Positions 18,116 through 28,135 are shown, numbered from the stretch's first letter. The stretch: DNA of 64,000 bases from Paenibacillaceae bacterium (GCA_029256185.1 JAQSYI010000001.1:434001-498000), one strand, 5' to 3'. Numbers and translations are program-made. The notes: generated by a model from the letters alone, not told the origin.

Positions 18116-19507
18116 ATGACGCAAATCCAACACCCGAAAGTTGTCGTAATTGGCGCAGGCAGTTTGTTTTTTGGCCGCCAGTCCATCTGGCAGATGGTTC
18201 AATCCCCCTATCTTAATACAGGCACCCTGTCCTTGGTGGATACGGATGAGCAGCGCCTGGAGAAGATGGTAGCACTGGCCAGGATGGTGGCGGAGGCCAA
18301 CGGCGTGAAGCTGCGCATCGAAGGCTCCGTCAACCGGAAGGATGTATTGAAGGGCGCCGATTTTGTGATTCTAAGCTTCGCCAAGGAGACAGTGAAGTAC
18401 CGCGGCATCGACTGCGCTGTTTCGGAAAAGTATGGAATACGGATGTGCTCCGGGGATACAATCGGACCTGGCGGCATCTTTCGGGCCATGCGGGATTTTC
18501 CGGTTATTCTGGAATGTGCCCGGGACATTGAAGCTCTGTGCCCTGAAGCGTGGGTGATCAACTATATCAATCCTACGGCAATCCACGGAATCGGCATGAA
18601 GAGGTACGCCCCCAACGTGAAGAGCTTTGCCCTTTGCGACAGCCAGCACATGCCCCACATCAAGCAAAGATATGCTGCCCGCGCGGGAATTGTGGCCCGG
18701 CCGGAGGAGTTCACCGAGGAGCATTCCCGTAAATTTGATTTCCGCATCGCAGGCGTCAACCACTTCACCTGGCTGATCAAAGCCGAATATGAGGGTAAGG
18801 ACATGTCTGCGGAAATAGCCCGTTCCCTTAAGGCGGATGCCCAGTCCGAGAAGGAAACATTGGGCGGGGATACCGGCGCCAAAGCGATTTATAACAATGC
18901 CATCAGCTATGAGCTATACTCGATTTTCGGCCGGGTGCCTACCTGTACCGGGCATACCAAGGAATATGTGCGCTTCTGGCAAGGGCACGGCAAGACTCTG
19001 GAGGACATCCCCGCCCTTTCCATCTGGGAGACCGAAGAACGGTACAAGCGCCACGAGCAGATGTGGAGCCAGGTAGACGGCTTCCTTAACGGGCAGATTC
19101 CCATTGGGGATTACATGACCACCTTCAAGCCGGACCATGCAACCGATATTATTGAGAATATGGTCGGCGGGCTGGGCAAGCCCTTCTACATCAATACTTA
19201 TAATGAAGGTGCAGTTGCCAATATGAGCCGGGACGCCTTCCTTGAGCTGTGCTGTGAGACGACCATGGAGGGGGTAAAGCCCTTCGCGGTAGGGGAAATG
19301 CCGAGAGGAATAAGGGGGATGTGTGAGCTGATCCTGGATACCCATGAGCTGACGGCGGAAGCGGTAGCCGAACGCAGCTTTGCCAAGCTGAGACGGGCCA
19401 TGCTGACGGACCCTCTGATCAATTCCATCGGGGATGCGGACAACATCATCCGGGAGCTGCTCGAGCAGGAGCAGGATGCACTGCCCAAGTGGTGGTATGA
19501 AGGGTAG
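18116..19507 (+). CDS. GH4 family NAD- and metal-dependent alpha-glycosidase
   Basis: Cytoplasmic glycosidase of 463 residues, family-typical in length. GH4 enzymes oxidise C3 of the sugar with bound NAD and cleave by elimination. The Rossmann motif 'VVVIGAGS' is at residues 9-16. The metal ligands expected for the family are visible as Cys174 in 'ALCDSQHM' and His216 in 'GVNHFTWL'. 'GDTIGPGGIFRAMRD' and 'WVINYINPTA' are further family stretches. GH4 includes alpha-galacturonidases (LplD), alpha-glucosidases and alpha-galactosidases; with a GH105-like gene next door a uronate-oligosaccharide substrate is attractive but not proven. A decayed copy lies at 34848-35836. Confidence 0.93.
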   Translation: MTQIQHPKVVVIGAGSLFFGRQSIWQMVQSPYLNTGTLSLVDTDEQRLEKMVALARMVAEANGVKLRIEGSVNRKDVLKGADFVILSFAKETVKYRGIDCAVSEKYGIRMCSGDTIGPGGIFRAMRDFPVILECARDIEALCPEAWVINYINPTAIHGIGMKRYAPNVKSFALCDSQHMPHIKQRYAARAGIVARPEEFTEEHSRKFDFRIAGVNHFTWLIKAEYEGKDMSAEIARSLKADAQSEKETLGGDTGAKAIYNNAISYELYSIFGRVPTCTGHTKEYVRFWQGHGKTLEDIPALSIWETEERYKRHEQMWSQVDGFLNGQIPIGDYMTTFKPDHATDIIENMVGGLGKPFYINTYNEGAVANMSRDAFLELCCETTMEGVKPFAVGEMPRGIRGMCELILDTHELTAEAVAERSFAKLRRAMLTDPLINSIGDADNIIRELLEQEQDALPKWWYEG

Positions 19508-19543
19508 GCAATTCGAGTGCAATGCGGAGTGGGAGATGACGAA

Positions 19544-21763
19544 ATGGGCAATTATTTTCCGGAAGAAGCAAGCATTCATTCCCGCCTTCATGAAGATCTG
19601 GAAGGAATTCTGGGCACAATCGCCGGCAGATACATGGGACAGCATCCACCGGCGCCATTTGTTTACCGGGCTTTCAGCCGTTATGGTATACTGAACGCGA
19701 AAGACAGGCGGTATAGAATCGATCTGAACGAGAAGTTCCCGGATGCACGTCCGGGACAGGTGTCCTATGCTTGCGCAAAGCTGTGGAGCGATGGGACAAG
19801 GGAGATCAATCTGGCCCTGACCTGCTTGGGGCCGGTCAGAATCTGCTGCAATGGCAAGCAGGTTTACAAATCTACCGTGAAGGATGAGATTGAGTCCAAG
19901 CACAGGAAAACGGATATTGCTTTTGTCCTCAAGCAAGGCTGGAATATCTTCTGGATCACCTGTATCAAGACCACAGCGGGCTTCGGCTGCCTGGTGGGAA
20001 CCAGCAGTCCCAAATGGCTGCCCCTCAATTTCCACTCCCCGTTTTCCCTAAGAGCAGGGCAGTCGGGCTGGATTTATTCGGAACCGGCAGATGAAGACCG
20101 CTTTACGGAGGGAAACCTCCCGGAGCATGACGAGAGGGAGGAAATTACCGGTCTTGTGTGGCATCCCAAGCTGGATTGGGGACCGGATCAGGCGGGGAAG
20201 ACGCCGCTTGGCAGGATTTTCGGAGACGAGGCTGCCGGTGTGTTTTTCTCGTGGACCCAATTGAAGGTAACTCATTATGGGAGAAGCTTGTGCACCTTTA
20301 CTGGTGAAGCGCTTTCACCATTCGAGGTTTGGGTGAATAACGAGCAGGCCTTTATTCAGAAGGATGCGGGGGAGTTTGCCTTCACCTTGAACCTGTCATA
20401 TGGTCTGCACGATGTTCTGGTGAAGACTACGGCTTTGCTTCCCGGCTCCTGCGGCATGACACTGTCTGCAGCCGCGGACGGGAACGGCTGCGGTTTCGCA
20501 CTCCCCTATCCGGTTCAGGGCATCCCCGGTCCATGGTTATACCTCGGTCCCTTTCCGCTGGAGTTTTCCTTCCATGAAGCGAAGGAAATCCAGACCATGC
20601 ACCGGCTGTTTGCGGGCAAGGAAGGGAAAACGTACTGGAGGGCGGATGCCCCCGGCGTGTATGTCCGTCCTTTTCTGGAGAATGAGCTTTATGGGAAGTG
20701 GTCGTATCCTCTGGGCGTAACACTGTACGGACTGCTGCAGACAGGAAGGATCCTCCAGCGGCCGGATATAGAAGGGTACGTGGCCCGTCACGTGGAGATG
20801 TGCGCCGGCATTCATGAATATGCTTTGTGGGACCAGGACTTCTACGGCTACCCGGGCGTCAATCATCAGCTATGCGGAATGGAGTCACTGGATGACTGCG
20901 GTTCCTTCGGCTCTCTTATGCTGGAGGCTTCCGGGGCTGCTGTCACGCCGCCGGTTTCCTTCGTGGCGGATCTCATTGCCGACCATATGTCCAACAGGCA
21001 GGAACGCCGGGAGGAAGGAGCCTTCTACCGCTGCGTGCCGGACGGCATCAGTGAGAATACATTATGGGCCGATGATCTCTACATGAGCGTCCCTTTTCTA
21101 TGCCGGTACTATCAGCTGACCGGACAGAGGGAGTATCTCGACGATGCGGCCAAGCAGTTCCTGCTCTTCAAGAAGTATCTCTACCTTCCCGATTACGGGG
21201 TGATGTCCCATGTGTATGATTTCAAGCGGGATACAGCTACCTCCATTCCCTGGGGGCGGGGCAATGGCTGGGTTCTGTTCTCCCTCTCGGAAATTCTGGC
21301 AGTGCTGCCGGAGGATCATGAGCAAAGACAAGACCTGCTGGAATTCTACCGTGAGTTGAGCCGGGGATATCTGGCCCTGCAGGGGACCCACGGTCTCTGG
21401 CATCAGGTCTTGACCCATCCTGACGCTTACGAGGAAACCTCATGCACCTCCATGTTTGCGTATGCTTTCGCCAGAGGAATCCGGTACGGCTGGGTCCGGG
21501 AAGAAGAACGGGAGGCATATATCAGCGCGGTACTCCGGGCATGGGAGGGGCTTACCCGTATTTCCATCGACAAGGCCGGCAATATCCACGGAGTATGCCG
21601 GGGCTCCTGGTACTCCTTCACCGCAGAATATTACAAGCAGGACCTGCTGTGGAACCTGAACGATGTCCACGGCATCGGAATTGTCATGCTGGCCGGTATT
21701 GAAGTGAAGAAGCTCAGAGACCATTTGGGAGCCGGTTTATGGTCGGCAAAGGAGAAATTTTAA
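19544..21763 (+). CDS. Large GH105-like unsaturated uronyl hydrolase with N-terminal extension
   Basis: The C-terminal ~370 residues are an alpha/alpha-barrel of the GH88/GH105 type, which removes 4,5-unsaturated uronic acids left by lyases. Visible signature stretches are 'WADDLYMSVPFL' (expected catalytic Asp), 'WGRGNGWVL' and 'LWHQVL..EETSCTSMFAYA'. The first ~360 residues look like beta-sandwich domains, with 'GPWLYLGPF' near their end, and are not part of ordinary GH105 proteins of about 370 residues. There is no signal peptide, so it acts in the cytoplasm. The ATG at 19544 has GGGAG 8 nt upstream; a GTG nine codons earlier is less likely. It follows the GH4 gene by 36 bp. Confidence 0.88.
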   Translation: MGNYFPEEASIHSRLHEDLEGILGTIAGRYMGQHPPAPFVYRAFSRYGILNAKDRRYRIDLNEKFPDARPGQVSYACAKLWSDGTREINLALTCLGPVRICCNGKQVYKSTVKDEIESKHRKTDIAFVLKQGWNIFWITCIKTTAGFGCLVGTSSPKWLPLNFHSPFSLRAGQSGWIYSEPADEDRFTEGNLPEHDEREEITGLVWHPKLDWGPDQAGKTPLGRIFGDEAAGVFFSWTQLKVTHYGRSLCTFTGEALSPFEVWVNNEQAFIQKDAGEFAFTLNLSYGLHDVLVKTTALLPGSCGMTLSAAADGNGCGFALPYPVQGIPGPWLYLGPFPLEFSFHEAKEIQTMHRLFAGKEGKTYWRADAPGVYVRPFLENELYGKWSYPLGVTLYGLLQTGRILQRPDIEGYVARHVEMCAGIHEYALWDQDFYGYPGVNHQLCGMESLDDCGSFGSLMLEASGAAVTPPVSFVADLIADHMSNRQERREEGAFYRCVPDGISENTLWADDLYMSVPFLCRYYQLTGQREYLDDAAKQFLLFKKYLYLPDYGVMSHVYDFKRDTATSIPWGRGNGWVLFSLSEILAVLPEDHEQRQDLLEFYRELSRGYLALQGTHGLWHQVLTHPDAYEETSCTSMFAYAFARGIRYGWVREEEREAYISAVLRAWEGLTRISIDKAGNIHGVCRGSWYSFTAEYYKQDLLWNLNDVHGIGIVMLAGIEVKKLRDHLGAGLWSAKEKF

Positions 21764-21767
21764 TAAC

Positions 21768-21807
21768 AAGAAGATAATTCCTCACGGGCTGGGGGGATTA
21801 TCTTCTT
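21768..21807 (+). terminator. Terminator of the GH4-GH105 operon
   Basis: AAGAAGATAATTCC (21768-21781) pairs with GGGATTATCTTCTT (21794-21807) with one G-T position and a 12-nt loop, followed by CTCATTT. It starts 4 bp after the stop codon and precedes an independent regulator gene. Confidence 0.7.
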
Positions 21808-21865
21808 CTCATTTACATAGATGATGCAGTACATCTCTGAATTCGACAGAGTGGGGGGCGCATAT

Positions 21866-24250
21866 ATGATTGCGAAGCTGAGCAAGTTCCTGCGCATTAA
21901 CCGGAGAAGCGTCTTGATAACCTGGCTGCTCTCGTATGCGGCTATTCTATTGTTGCCGTTAGCGCTGGGTTTTCTCGTTTACCGGGAATCAAGCGATACG
22001 CTGAAGGGGGAAATTCACAAAGCCAACGATTGGCTGCTCAGTCAGGTCCGGGAGAACATGGACAACCAACTCCAACTGATGCAGCAGCTTAACTTCGAGC
22101 TGACCTGGAACGTCCAGGTGCAGGAGCTGCTGTATTCCAACAAATATGACCAGTCCCCCAATGAATATGTCTACGACCTGTTCCAGTCTGCCAAGAGCCT
22201 GAAGCAATACAACTGGGCTTACCCATCCGTAGATCTCTTCTACATTTATTTGAACGATATCGGAAGCGTGCTGCTGCCCGGCACATCACGGGATCAGGCC
22301 AGCGCCTACCAGACGCTGCATTCCCATCCGGTCTTTCCATACAGCCAGTGGCATGCTGCGGTCAGCAAGACGGACAGCGGCAGCTTCATGCCGATGATGC
22401 GCCTTACCGACGAGGGCGGCTCTGCCAGGACGCTTGCTTACGTATGCCGGTACCCGATGGACAACGGCAAATTTATTGCTTCCAATGTGATTATGGCAGA
22501 CCAATCCCGGCTCATGGGCGCGGTATCCGCGATGGAAATTTTCGATGACGGCTATGTGCTGGTGCTGGACGGGAACAACCAGGTGCTCGTTGCAAGCAGC
22601 GACATTGAGCTTGCTCCGGAGTTCCCTTATGACCAACTGAAGGAGGGCTCCTCCAATATCTTCTATACCCTGATCGGCGGACAGAAGTATGAGGTTTCTT
22701 CAATTGCCTCATCACACGCCGGTCTGACATACGTGTCCCTGATCCCAAGCCGGCTGTTCTGGGAGAAGGCGGAGCACATCCGTACCCTGACTACGCTGGG
22801 CGCGCTGGTCAATCTGACCGGAGGCGGGCTTTTGACCTATTACTTTCTGCGGCGGAACTATCATCCGGTAAGACGGTTGGTGCAGATGCTCTCCCGGCAA
22901 TCCAAACTTCCCCAGCGGGAGGAGGTCTATAACGAATTTCAATATTTGCAGCACGCGATTGACCGGACACTGGCCGAAATGGACAATGCGAAAACCTTGA
23001 TGAGCCAGCAGCAGCATATTTTGCGCTCCCACTTTATCCTCCGGCTGCTGAAGGGCAAGCTGGACAATCAGGTGCCGGTGGATGAATCCCTCACCAAGTT
23101 TGATATGAACTTCGAATCGGATGATTTTGCCGTCCTTCTCTTGTATGTGGAGGAAAGGTCACAATTTTTCGAAAGCGTCCCTTATCTGGATAGCGGCGAC
23201 CAGTGGAGGTGGCTGCAATTCATTATTACCAATGTAGTGGAGGAGTTGGCCTCGGAGCGCAACCGCGGCTATGTGGCAGAGGCCGATGAGGCGCTGGCCT
23301 GTCTGATTAGCTTCCGTCCGGGAGAGGCAGACAGCCGCAAGGAGGAGCTTCTGCGGGTAGCAAGGGTAGCCCAGCAGTTTCTTGCGGAAAAGTACCGGAT
23401 TCACCTGACTGTGGCCATAAGCGGCATCTGCAACGGGATTTCCGGCATTTCCCGGGCATATGCGGAAAGCCTGGACGCGATGGAATACAAGCTGGTTGTA
23501 GGCAGCAAGGAGATTATCACCTACGAGGATGTGGCTGCGGAAAGCTCCGACAAGGGCAGGATCGGCTATTATTACCCGCAGCAGGTGAAGCAAAGGCTGA
23601 TGAACTATGTGAAGGCCGGCGAATTCGAGAATGCCATGCAGACGCTTGACGAGATTATTGAACGCAACGTAGGACGGCATCTCCTGTCTGTGCCGCTGGC
23701 CAAATGCCTGATGTTCAATCTGGTCAGCACCCTGATTGAAACCATTGACGAGATCGGTGTGGTGGAGGAAAGCTTCCTTATCCACAATCCGAAGCAGCTG
23801 GAACGGCTGACCTCAAGCGAGACGATCCAGGAGATGCAGACACAGCTGAAGGGGCTGCTGCTGCAAGTCTGCGAATATACCGCTGCGAAGCGGCAGCAGG
23901 ACATGCAGCTTGCCCGGATGCGGGAGATCGGCGAGCTGGCGGGTCAAATCAAGGCTTTTATCGAGGAGAACTATCGGGACCCGGACCTGAACATTTCCTT
24001 AATCGGCGCCCATTTCCAAAAGAAAGCCACCTATTTGTCGAAGTTGTTCAAGGATCATACCGGAGGCGGTCTGCTGGATTACATTAACACGGTCCGAGTG
24101 GAAAAAGCCAAGGCACTGCTTGCTGACGACAAGATGACGATCTACGAGGCAGCGGGCACTGTAGGATATAGAGATGTTAATGCTTTTATCCGTATTTTCA
24201 AGAAAGTGGAAGGCATTACACCGGGCAAGTACAAGGAGACACAAGGATAG
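21866..24250 (+). CDS. Membrane-anchored AraC-family sensor-regulator
   Basis: One-component regulator of 794 residues upstream of a pectin-related import and lyase operon. TM1 is near residues 17-38, a large extracellular domain follows, TM2 is near 309-330 and is followed by 'LRRNYHPVRRLV', then a cytoplasmic region and a C-terminal AraC domain ending 'VEGITPGKYKETQG'. The ATG at 21866 has GGGGGG 8 nt upstream; the frame is open 15 codons further without a better site. Strong similarity in layout to the protein at 9108 suggests duplication of regulator-transporter modules. Likely inducer: oligogalacturonides (inference from the lyases downstream). Confidence 0.93.
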   Translation: MIAKLSKFLRINRRSVLITWLLSYAAILLLPLALGFLVYRESSDTLKGEIHKANDWLLSQVRENMDNQLQLMQQLNFELTWNVQVQELLYSNKYDQSPNEYVYDLFQSAKSLKQYNWAYPSVDLFYIYLNDIGSVLLPGTSRDQASAYQTLHSHPVFPYSQWHAAVSKTDSGSFMPMMRLTDEGGSARTLAYVCRYPMDNGKFIASNVIMADQSRLMGAVSAMEIFDDGYVLVLDGNNQVLVASSDIELAPEFPYDQLKEGSSNIFYTLIGGQKYEVSSIASSHAGLTYVSLIPSRLFWEKAEHIRTLTTLGALVNLTGGGLLTYYFLRRNYHPVRRLVQMLSRQSKLPQREEVYNEFQYLQHAIDRTLAEMDNAKTLMSQQQHILRSHFILRLLKGKLDNQVPVDESLTKFDMNFESDDFAVLLLYVEERSQFFESVPYLDSGDQWRWLQFIITNVVEELASERNRGYVAEADEALACLISFRPGEADSRKEELLRVARVAQQFLAEKYRIHLTVAISGICNGISGISRAYAESLDAMEYKLVVGSKEIITYEDVAAESSDKGRIGYYYPQQVKQRLMNYVKAGEFENAMQTLDEIIERNVGRHLLSVPLAKCLMFNLVSTLIETIDEIGVVEESFLIHNPKQLERLTSSETIQEMQTQLKGLLLQVCEYTAAKRQQDMQLARMREIGELAGQIKAFIEENYRDPDLNISLIGAHFQKKATYLSKLFKDHTGGGLLDYINTVRVEKAKALLADDKMTIYEAAGTVGYRDVNAFIRIFKKVEGITPGKYKETQG

Positions 24251-24427
24251 CGGGAAGACGGCAAAAATATGCGATTCCATTGGTGTTTTTGAAGATGACG
24301 GCGGATATTTCCACGACTCGATTGGATAAAATCAAGATGGATTGCCCCCTGCCGGGGTGGAATAATCAAGACATGAGAGCTTCATCTCATAGAACGATAC
24401 CGGGATTAAACAAGGAGGTCATTCCAT

Positions 24428-26083
24428 TTGAGAAAGCTAAACAGAAAATGGTCATCGCTCTTGGTCGCCACGGCCCTGGCTGCAAGCCTGGGTGCGGGAT
24501 GCGCCCAGGAGAAGGAGGCGGACCAGACAGCTCCTGCCGCCGGAGAGGGAAGCAGCACCGCTCCCACGGCACAGGCCGAAGCGGGGAAATATCCGCTCAA
24601 GACGGACAAAACACTGACCTATTGGGGCGAGCTGCCCACCAGCTTGACAGGAGTCAAATCAAGCCACAGCGAGACGCCTTTCTTTCAGACGTGGCAGGAA
24701 AAAACGGGCATTCCCCTGAAATTCACCAATCCCCCCACCGGTCAGGGCAGCGAAACATTGAATATATTGCTTGCTTCAGGCGAACTGCCGGACATGATTG
24801 AGTATGATTGGTTGAATAAATTCCCCGGCGGCCCGGAGAAGGCGATCAAGGACGGATACATTCTCAGACTGAATGATGTGTTCGAGAAGTATGCGCCCAA
24901 TCTGATGAAGTACCTGAAGGAACACCCGGAAGTGGATAAAATGATCAAGACGGACAGCGGCAGCTACTATGTGTTCCCGTTTATGCGCGGGGACGATTCC
25001 CTGCTGGTCTGGCAAGGGCCGGTGATCCGCAAGGACTGGCTGGATGAGCTGGGACTGCCCGTACCGGAGACCATCGATGAATGGTATACGGCGCTCAAGG
25101 CCTTCAAAGAGAAGAAGGGCGCCTCGGCTCCGCTCACCGTCAAGGGTACTCCGCGCCCGCTTAATGAATTCGGCCATGGCGCGTTTGTAGGTGCATTCGG
25201 TATAACCAAGGATTTCTTCATCGATAAGGACGGCAGCATTAAATTTGGGCCCATGGAGAAGGGCTATAAGGAATTTCTGGGCACCTTCCGCAAATGGTAT
25301 GAGGAGGGGCTGATCGACAAGAACATCGCCATGGCCGACAGCAAGGCGATTGACGGCAACATTGCCACGGGAGCCTCCGGCGCCACCATCGGGTCGGCAG
25401 GGGGCAACATGGGCAAGTGGATCCCGCTTATCACGGAGAAGAACCCGAAGGCAGAGCTGGCAGCTGCGCCTTATCCGGTGCTGAAGAAGGGCGATACTCC
25501 CATGTACGGACTGAAGGACCCCGAGTTTTCCTCCAACGGCTCGGTGGCGATTACCGCCAAGTCCAAGAATGTGGAGCTGGCGGCCCGGTTGCTGGACTAC
25601 GGCTATTCCCCGGAAGGCCATATGCTGTTTAACTTTGGTACAGAAGGAAAGACCTATACCCTGGACAACGGTTTTCCCAAGTATACAGACCTGATGCTGA
25701 AGAATCCGGATAAGCTGGCTCCGGCCCAGGCCATGTCCCTCTATATTCGCGGCAATACGAACGGCCCCTTCGTCCAGGATGTACGTTATATTGAGCAGTA
25801 CTATACGCTGCAGCAGCAGCGGGATGCGATAAAGGTTTGGGCCAACACCAATGTTGACAAGCACAAGCTGCCGCCGGTTACCGCAACCCCGGAGGAAAGC
25901 AGTCAGCTTGCCAAAATCATGGCGGACGTGGATACGCTGGTAGATGAGATGTCCCTGAAGATCATTCTGGGAGTTGAGCCTCTGGACCAGTTTGAATCGT
26001 ATGTGGAGAAGTTCAAGTCCCTCAATATCGCCAAGGCAATCGAGATCAAGAAAGCGTCACTTGACCGTTACAACAAGCGCTAG
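24428..26083 (+). CDS. Sugar ABC transporter substrate-binding lipoprotein (LplA/YtcQ-like)
   Basis: Binding lipoprotein of 551 residues for the importer at 26276-28135. It starts with TTG at 24428, with AAGGAGG well placed upstream. The signal peptide ends in lipobox LGAGC. Group motifs include 'LPDMIEYDWLNKFPGG', 'VIRKDWLDELGLPVP', 'FKEKKGASAPLT' and C-terminal 'LKIILGVEPLDQF'. It is paralogous to the protein at 5534. It shares an operon with a pectate lyase and an oligogalacturonate lyase, so an oligogalacturonide ligand is likely. A very stable hairpin follows it. Confidence 0.95.
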   Translation: MRKLNRKWSSLLVATALAASLGAGCAQEKEADQTAPAAGEGSSTAPTAQAEAGKYPLKTDKTLTYWGELPTSLTGVKSSHSETPFFQTWQEKTGIPLKFTNPPTGQGSETLNILLASGELPDMIEYDWLNKFPGGPEKAIKDGYILRLNDVFEKYAPNLMKYLKEHPEVDKMIKTDSGSYYVFPFMRGDDSLLVWQGPVIRKDWLDELGLPVPETIDEWYTALKAFKEKKGASAPLTVKGTPRPLNEFGHGAFVGAFGITKDFFIDKDGSIKFGPMEKGYKEFLGTFRKWYEEGLIDKNIAMADSKAIDGNIATGASGATIGSAGGNMGKWIPLITEKNPKAELAAAPYPVLKKGDTPMYGLKDPEFSSNGSVAITAKSKNVELAARLLDYGYSPEGHMLFNFGTEGKTYTLDNGFPKYTDLMLKNPDKLAPAQAMSLYIRGNTNGPFVQDVRYIEQYYTLQQQRDAIKVWANTNVDKHKLPPVTATPEESSQLAKIMADVDTLVDEMSLKIILGVEPLDQFESYVEKFKSLNIAKAIEIKKASLDRYNKR

Positions 26084-26107
26084 AAGTTTGTACGGCGGGG
26101 TTGTTTT

Positions 26108-26195
26108 GGTGAATAATTATTCATCAGGCAACATTCACTACCGGGACAGGGATGGCTTGGAAGCTCCCGTTCATGTTGTCGAATAATTATTCACC
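26108..26195 (+). repeat. 88-bp nested inverted repeat between binding protein and permease
   Basis: GGTGAATAATTATTC (26108-26122) pairs perfectly with GAATAATTATTCACC (26181-26195). Inside, CAACAT (26129-26134) pairs with ATGTTG (26173-26178), and CGGGA (26142-26146) with TCCCG (26165-26169). Each outer arm is itself nearly palindromic. The element fills much of the 192-bp gap between the binding-protein gene and the first permease. It may be an RNA-processing or mRNA-stabilising structure, or a small palindromic mobile repeat. Confidence 0.85.
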
Positions 26196-26275
26196 ATTTC
26201 CTTACCGCCAGACAAACTTCCGGAAGTCTGTGTCCTCCAGCGGGCAAGTCAGGCTAAGGAGAGAAGGAGAGAGAG

Positions 26276-27241
26276 ATGGCCAAGCAAATAACTGTAGCGG
26301 CGGCGCAGCCTAAGCCCGTATACAGAACCAATCTGTTCCGGGCGCGCTTTATCCGCGACCTTGCTCTTAATAAATATCTGTATATCATGATGATTCCGGT
26401 TATCGTCTTCTATGTGGTTTTCCACTATGCGCCTTTGTACGGCGCGGTTATTGCCTTTAAGGACTACAGCCCTGTCAAAGGAGTATTCGGCAGCGAGTGG
26501 GTGGGGTTGGAGCATTTTCGTTCGCTGTTCGAGTCGTACTACTTTCGGCGGATATTGCAGAACACCGTACTCATCAGCATATATTCGCTGCTGTTCGCCT
26601 TTCCTGCACCTGTCATTCTGGCACTCATGATCAACGAAGTGCGCAACCGCACATTCAAGCGCACGGTGCAGACGATTACGTACATGCCCTACTTTGTCTC
26701 CCTTGTGGTCATTTGCGGAATCATCAAGGATTTTACCAACAGCGGCGGTCTGATCAACCAACTGGTGGTAGCCCTGGGCGGTGACGGACTGGCGCTCCTG
26801 CAGAAGCCGAATCTGTTTCGGCCCATCTATATCGTGTCCGAGATTTGGCAGAAGATAGGCTGGGAATCGATCATCTATATAGCGGCGCTGATGGGAATTG
26901 ACCAGGAGCAGTACGAAGCGGCCCGTATCGACGGCGCAAGCCGGCTGAAGCAGATCTGGCATATCACACTGCCCGGCATCATGCCGACCATTGTCATCAT
27001 GCTCATTCTGCGGATGGGTCATATGCTGAATGTTGGATTCGAGAAGATTATTCTCCTGTATAATCCGGTCACTTACGAAACGGCGGATGTGATCTCCTCA
27101 TTCGTATACCGGAAGGGCCTCCTGGAGTTCGGCTGGAGCTTCAGCTCGGCGGTAGGTTTGTTCAACTCGGTGATTAACCTGCTGTTGCTCATCCTGGCTA
27201 ACCAAATCAGCCGAAAAATCAGTGAAAGCAGCCTGTGGTAA
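26276..27241 (+). CDS. Sugar ABC transporter permease, LplB-type
   Basis: First membrane subunit, 321 residues, with GAAGGAGAGAG before the ATG. An N-terminal cytoplasmic stretch of about 35 residues is followed by TM segments and 'FHYAPLYGAVIAFKDY'. The EAA loop reads 'YEAARIDGASRLKQIWHI'. It lies 12 bp before the YtcP-type permease. With the binding protein at 24428 it should form an oligogalacturonide-type importer (inferred from neighbours). Confidence 0.95.
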   Translation: MAKQITVAAAQPKPVYRTNLFRARFIRDLALNKYLYIMMIPVIVFYVVFHYAPLYGAVIAFKDYSPVKGVFGSEWVGLEHFRSLFESYYFRRILQNTVLISIYSLLFAFPAPVILALMINEVRNRTFKRTVQTITYMPYFVSLVVICGIIKDFTNSGGLINQLVVALGGDGLALLQKPNLFRPIYIVSEIWQKIGWESIIYIAALMGIDQEQYEAARIDGASRLKQIWHITLPGIMPTIVIMLILRMGHMLNVGFEKIILLYNPVTYETADVISSFVYRKGLLEFGWSFSSAVGLFNSVINLLLLILANQISRKISESSLW

Positions 27242-27253
27242 GGAGGGACCCCG

Positions 27254-28135
27254 TTGAAGAAAAACGCGTTATTGTCCGACAAAATGCTTGATGTGCCGAT
27301 TTACGCCATTCTGTCAGTGATGATGATCATTACCGTCTACCCGCTGCTCTATGTGGCTCTTGCTTCGTTCAGCGATGCCAGCCAACTGGTCGGGCACAAG
27401 GGGCTGATTTACAAGCCTCTGGGCTTCAGCCTGGAAGCATACAAGAGTGTGTTCAGCAATCCAGGCATTATCACCGGCTACAAGAACACGCTGTTCATCC
27501 TCGTATTCGGCGTTACGGTCAATCTGGTTATGACCTCGCTGGGCGCCTATGTGCTGTCCCGCCGCAATGTGATGTGGAACAAAGCCTTCATGTTCATCAT
27601 CGTGCTGACCATGTTTTTTAACGGCGGACTGATCCCCTTCTACCTGATTGTCAAAGGGGTAGGCCTGACCAATTCCCTGTGGTCCACCATCCTGCCGTTC
27701 TCCATCAGCACGTTCAATCTGATCATCATGCGCACCTCATTCATGGCCATTCCAGAGAGCCTGGAGGAGTCAGCCAAAATCGACGGGGCCAACCACTTCA
27801 TTATTCTGCTGCGGATCATTCTTCCCCTGTCCATGCCGGTGATTGCCGTTATGATCCTGTATTATGCCGTTGAGAAATGGAACGGCTGGTTCTATGCCTC
27901 CGTCTTCATCAAGGACCGCAATCTGTTTCCGCTGCAGCTGACGCTCCGGGAAATCCTGATCGCCAATTCAACGGACAGCATGATGGAAGGGGCAAATGCG
28001 GGCGACCGCTTCCAGATTGGGGAAACGATCAAATACGCCACAATTATGGTGGCCTCCGTGCCGATTCTGGTACTCTATCCGTTTGTACAGAAGTATTTTG
28101 TGAAAGGTGTCATGGTCGGCGCTTTGAAGGGATAG
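27254..28135 (+). CDS. Sugar ABC transporter permease, YtcP-type
   Basis: Second membrane subunit, 293 residues. It starts with TTG at 27254, preceded by AGGAGGG. The EAA loop is 'EESAKIDGANHFIILLRI' and the C-terminus is 'FVKGVMVGALKG', as in the subfamily. It is followed after 40 bp by the secreted pectate lyase gene, so uptake and degradation are probably cotranscribed. Confidence 0.95.
   Translation: MKKNALLSDKMLDVPIYAILSVMMIITVYPLLYVALASFSDASQLVGHKGLIYKPLGFSLEAYKSVFSNPGIITGYKNTLFILVFGVTVNLVMTSLGAYVLSRRNVMWNKAFMFIIVLTMFFNGGLIPFYLIVKGVGLTNSLWSTILPFSISTFNLIIMRTSFMAIPESLEESAKIDGANHFIILLRIILPLSMPVIAVMILYYAVEKWNGWFYASVFIKDRNLFPLQLTLREILIANSTDSMMEGANAGDRFQIGETIKYATIMVASVPILVLYPFVQKYFVKGVMVGALKG

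Noticed and set aside
20304..20324. GTGAAGCGCTTTCAC, resembling a cre site
   Set aside because: It lies deep inside the GH105-like coding sequence and its spacing is one base off the CcpA consensus.
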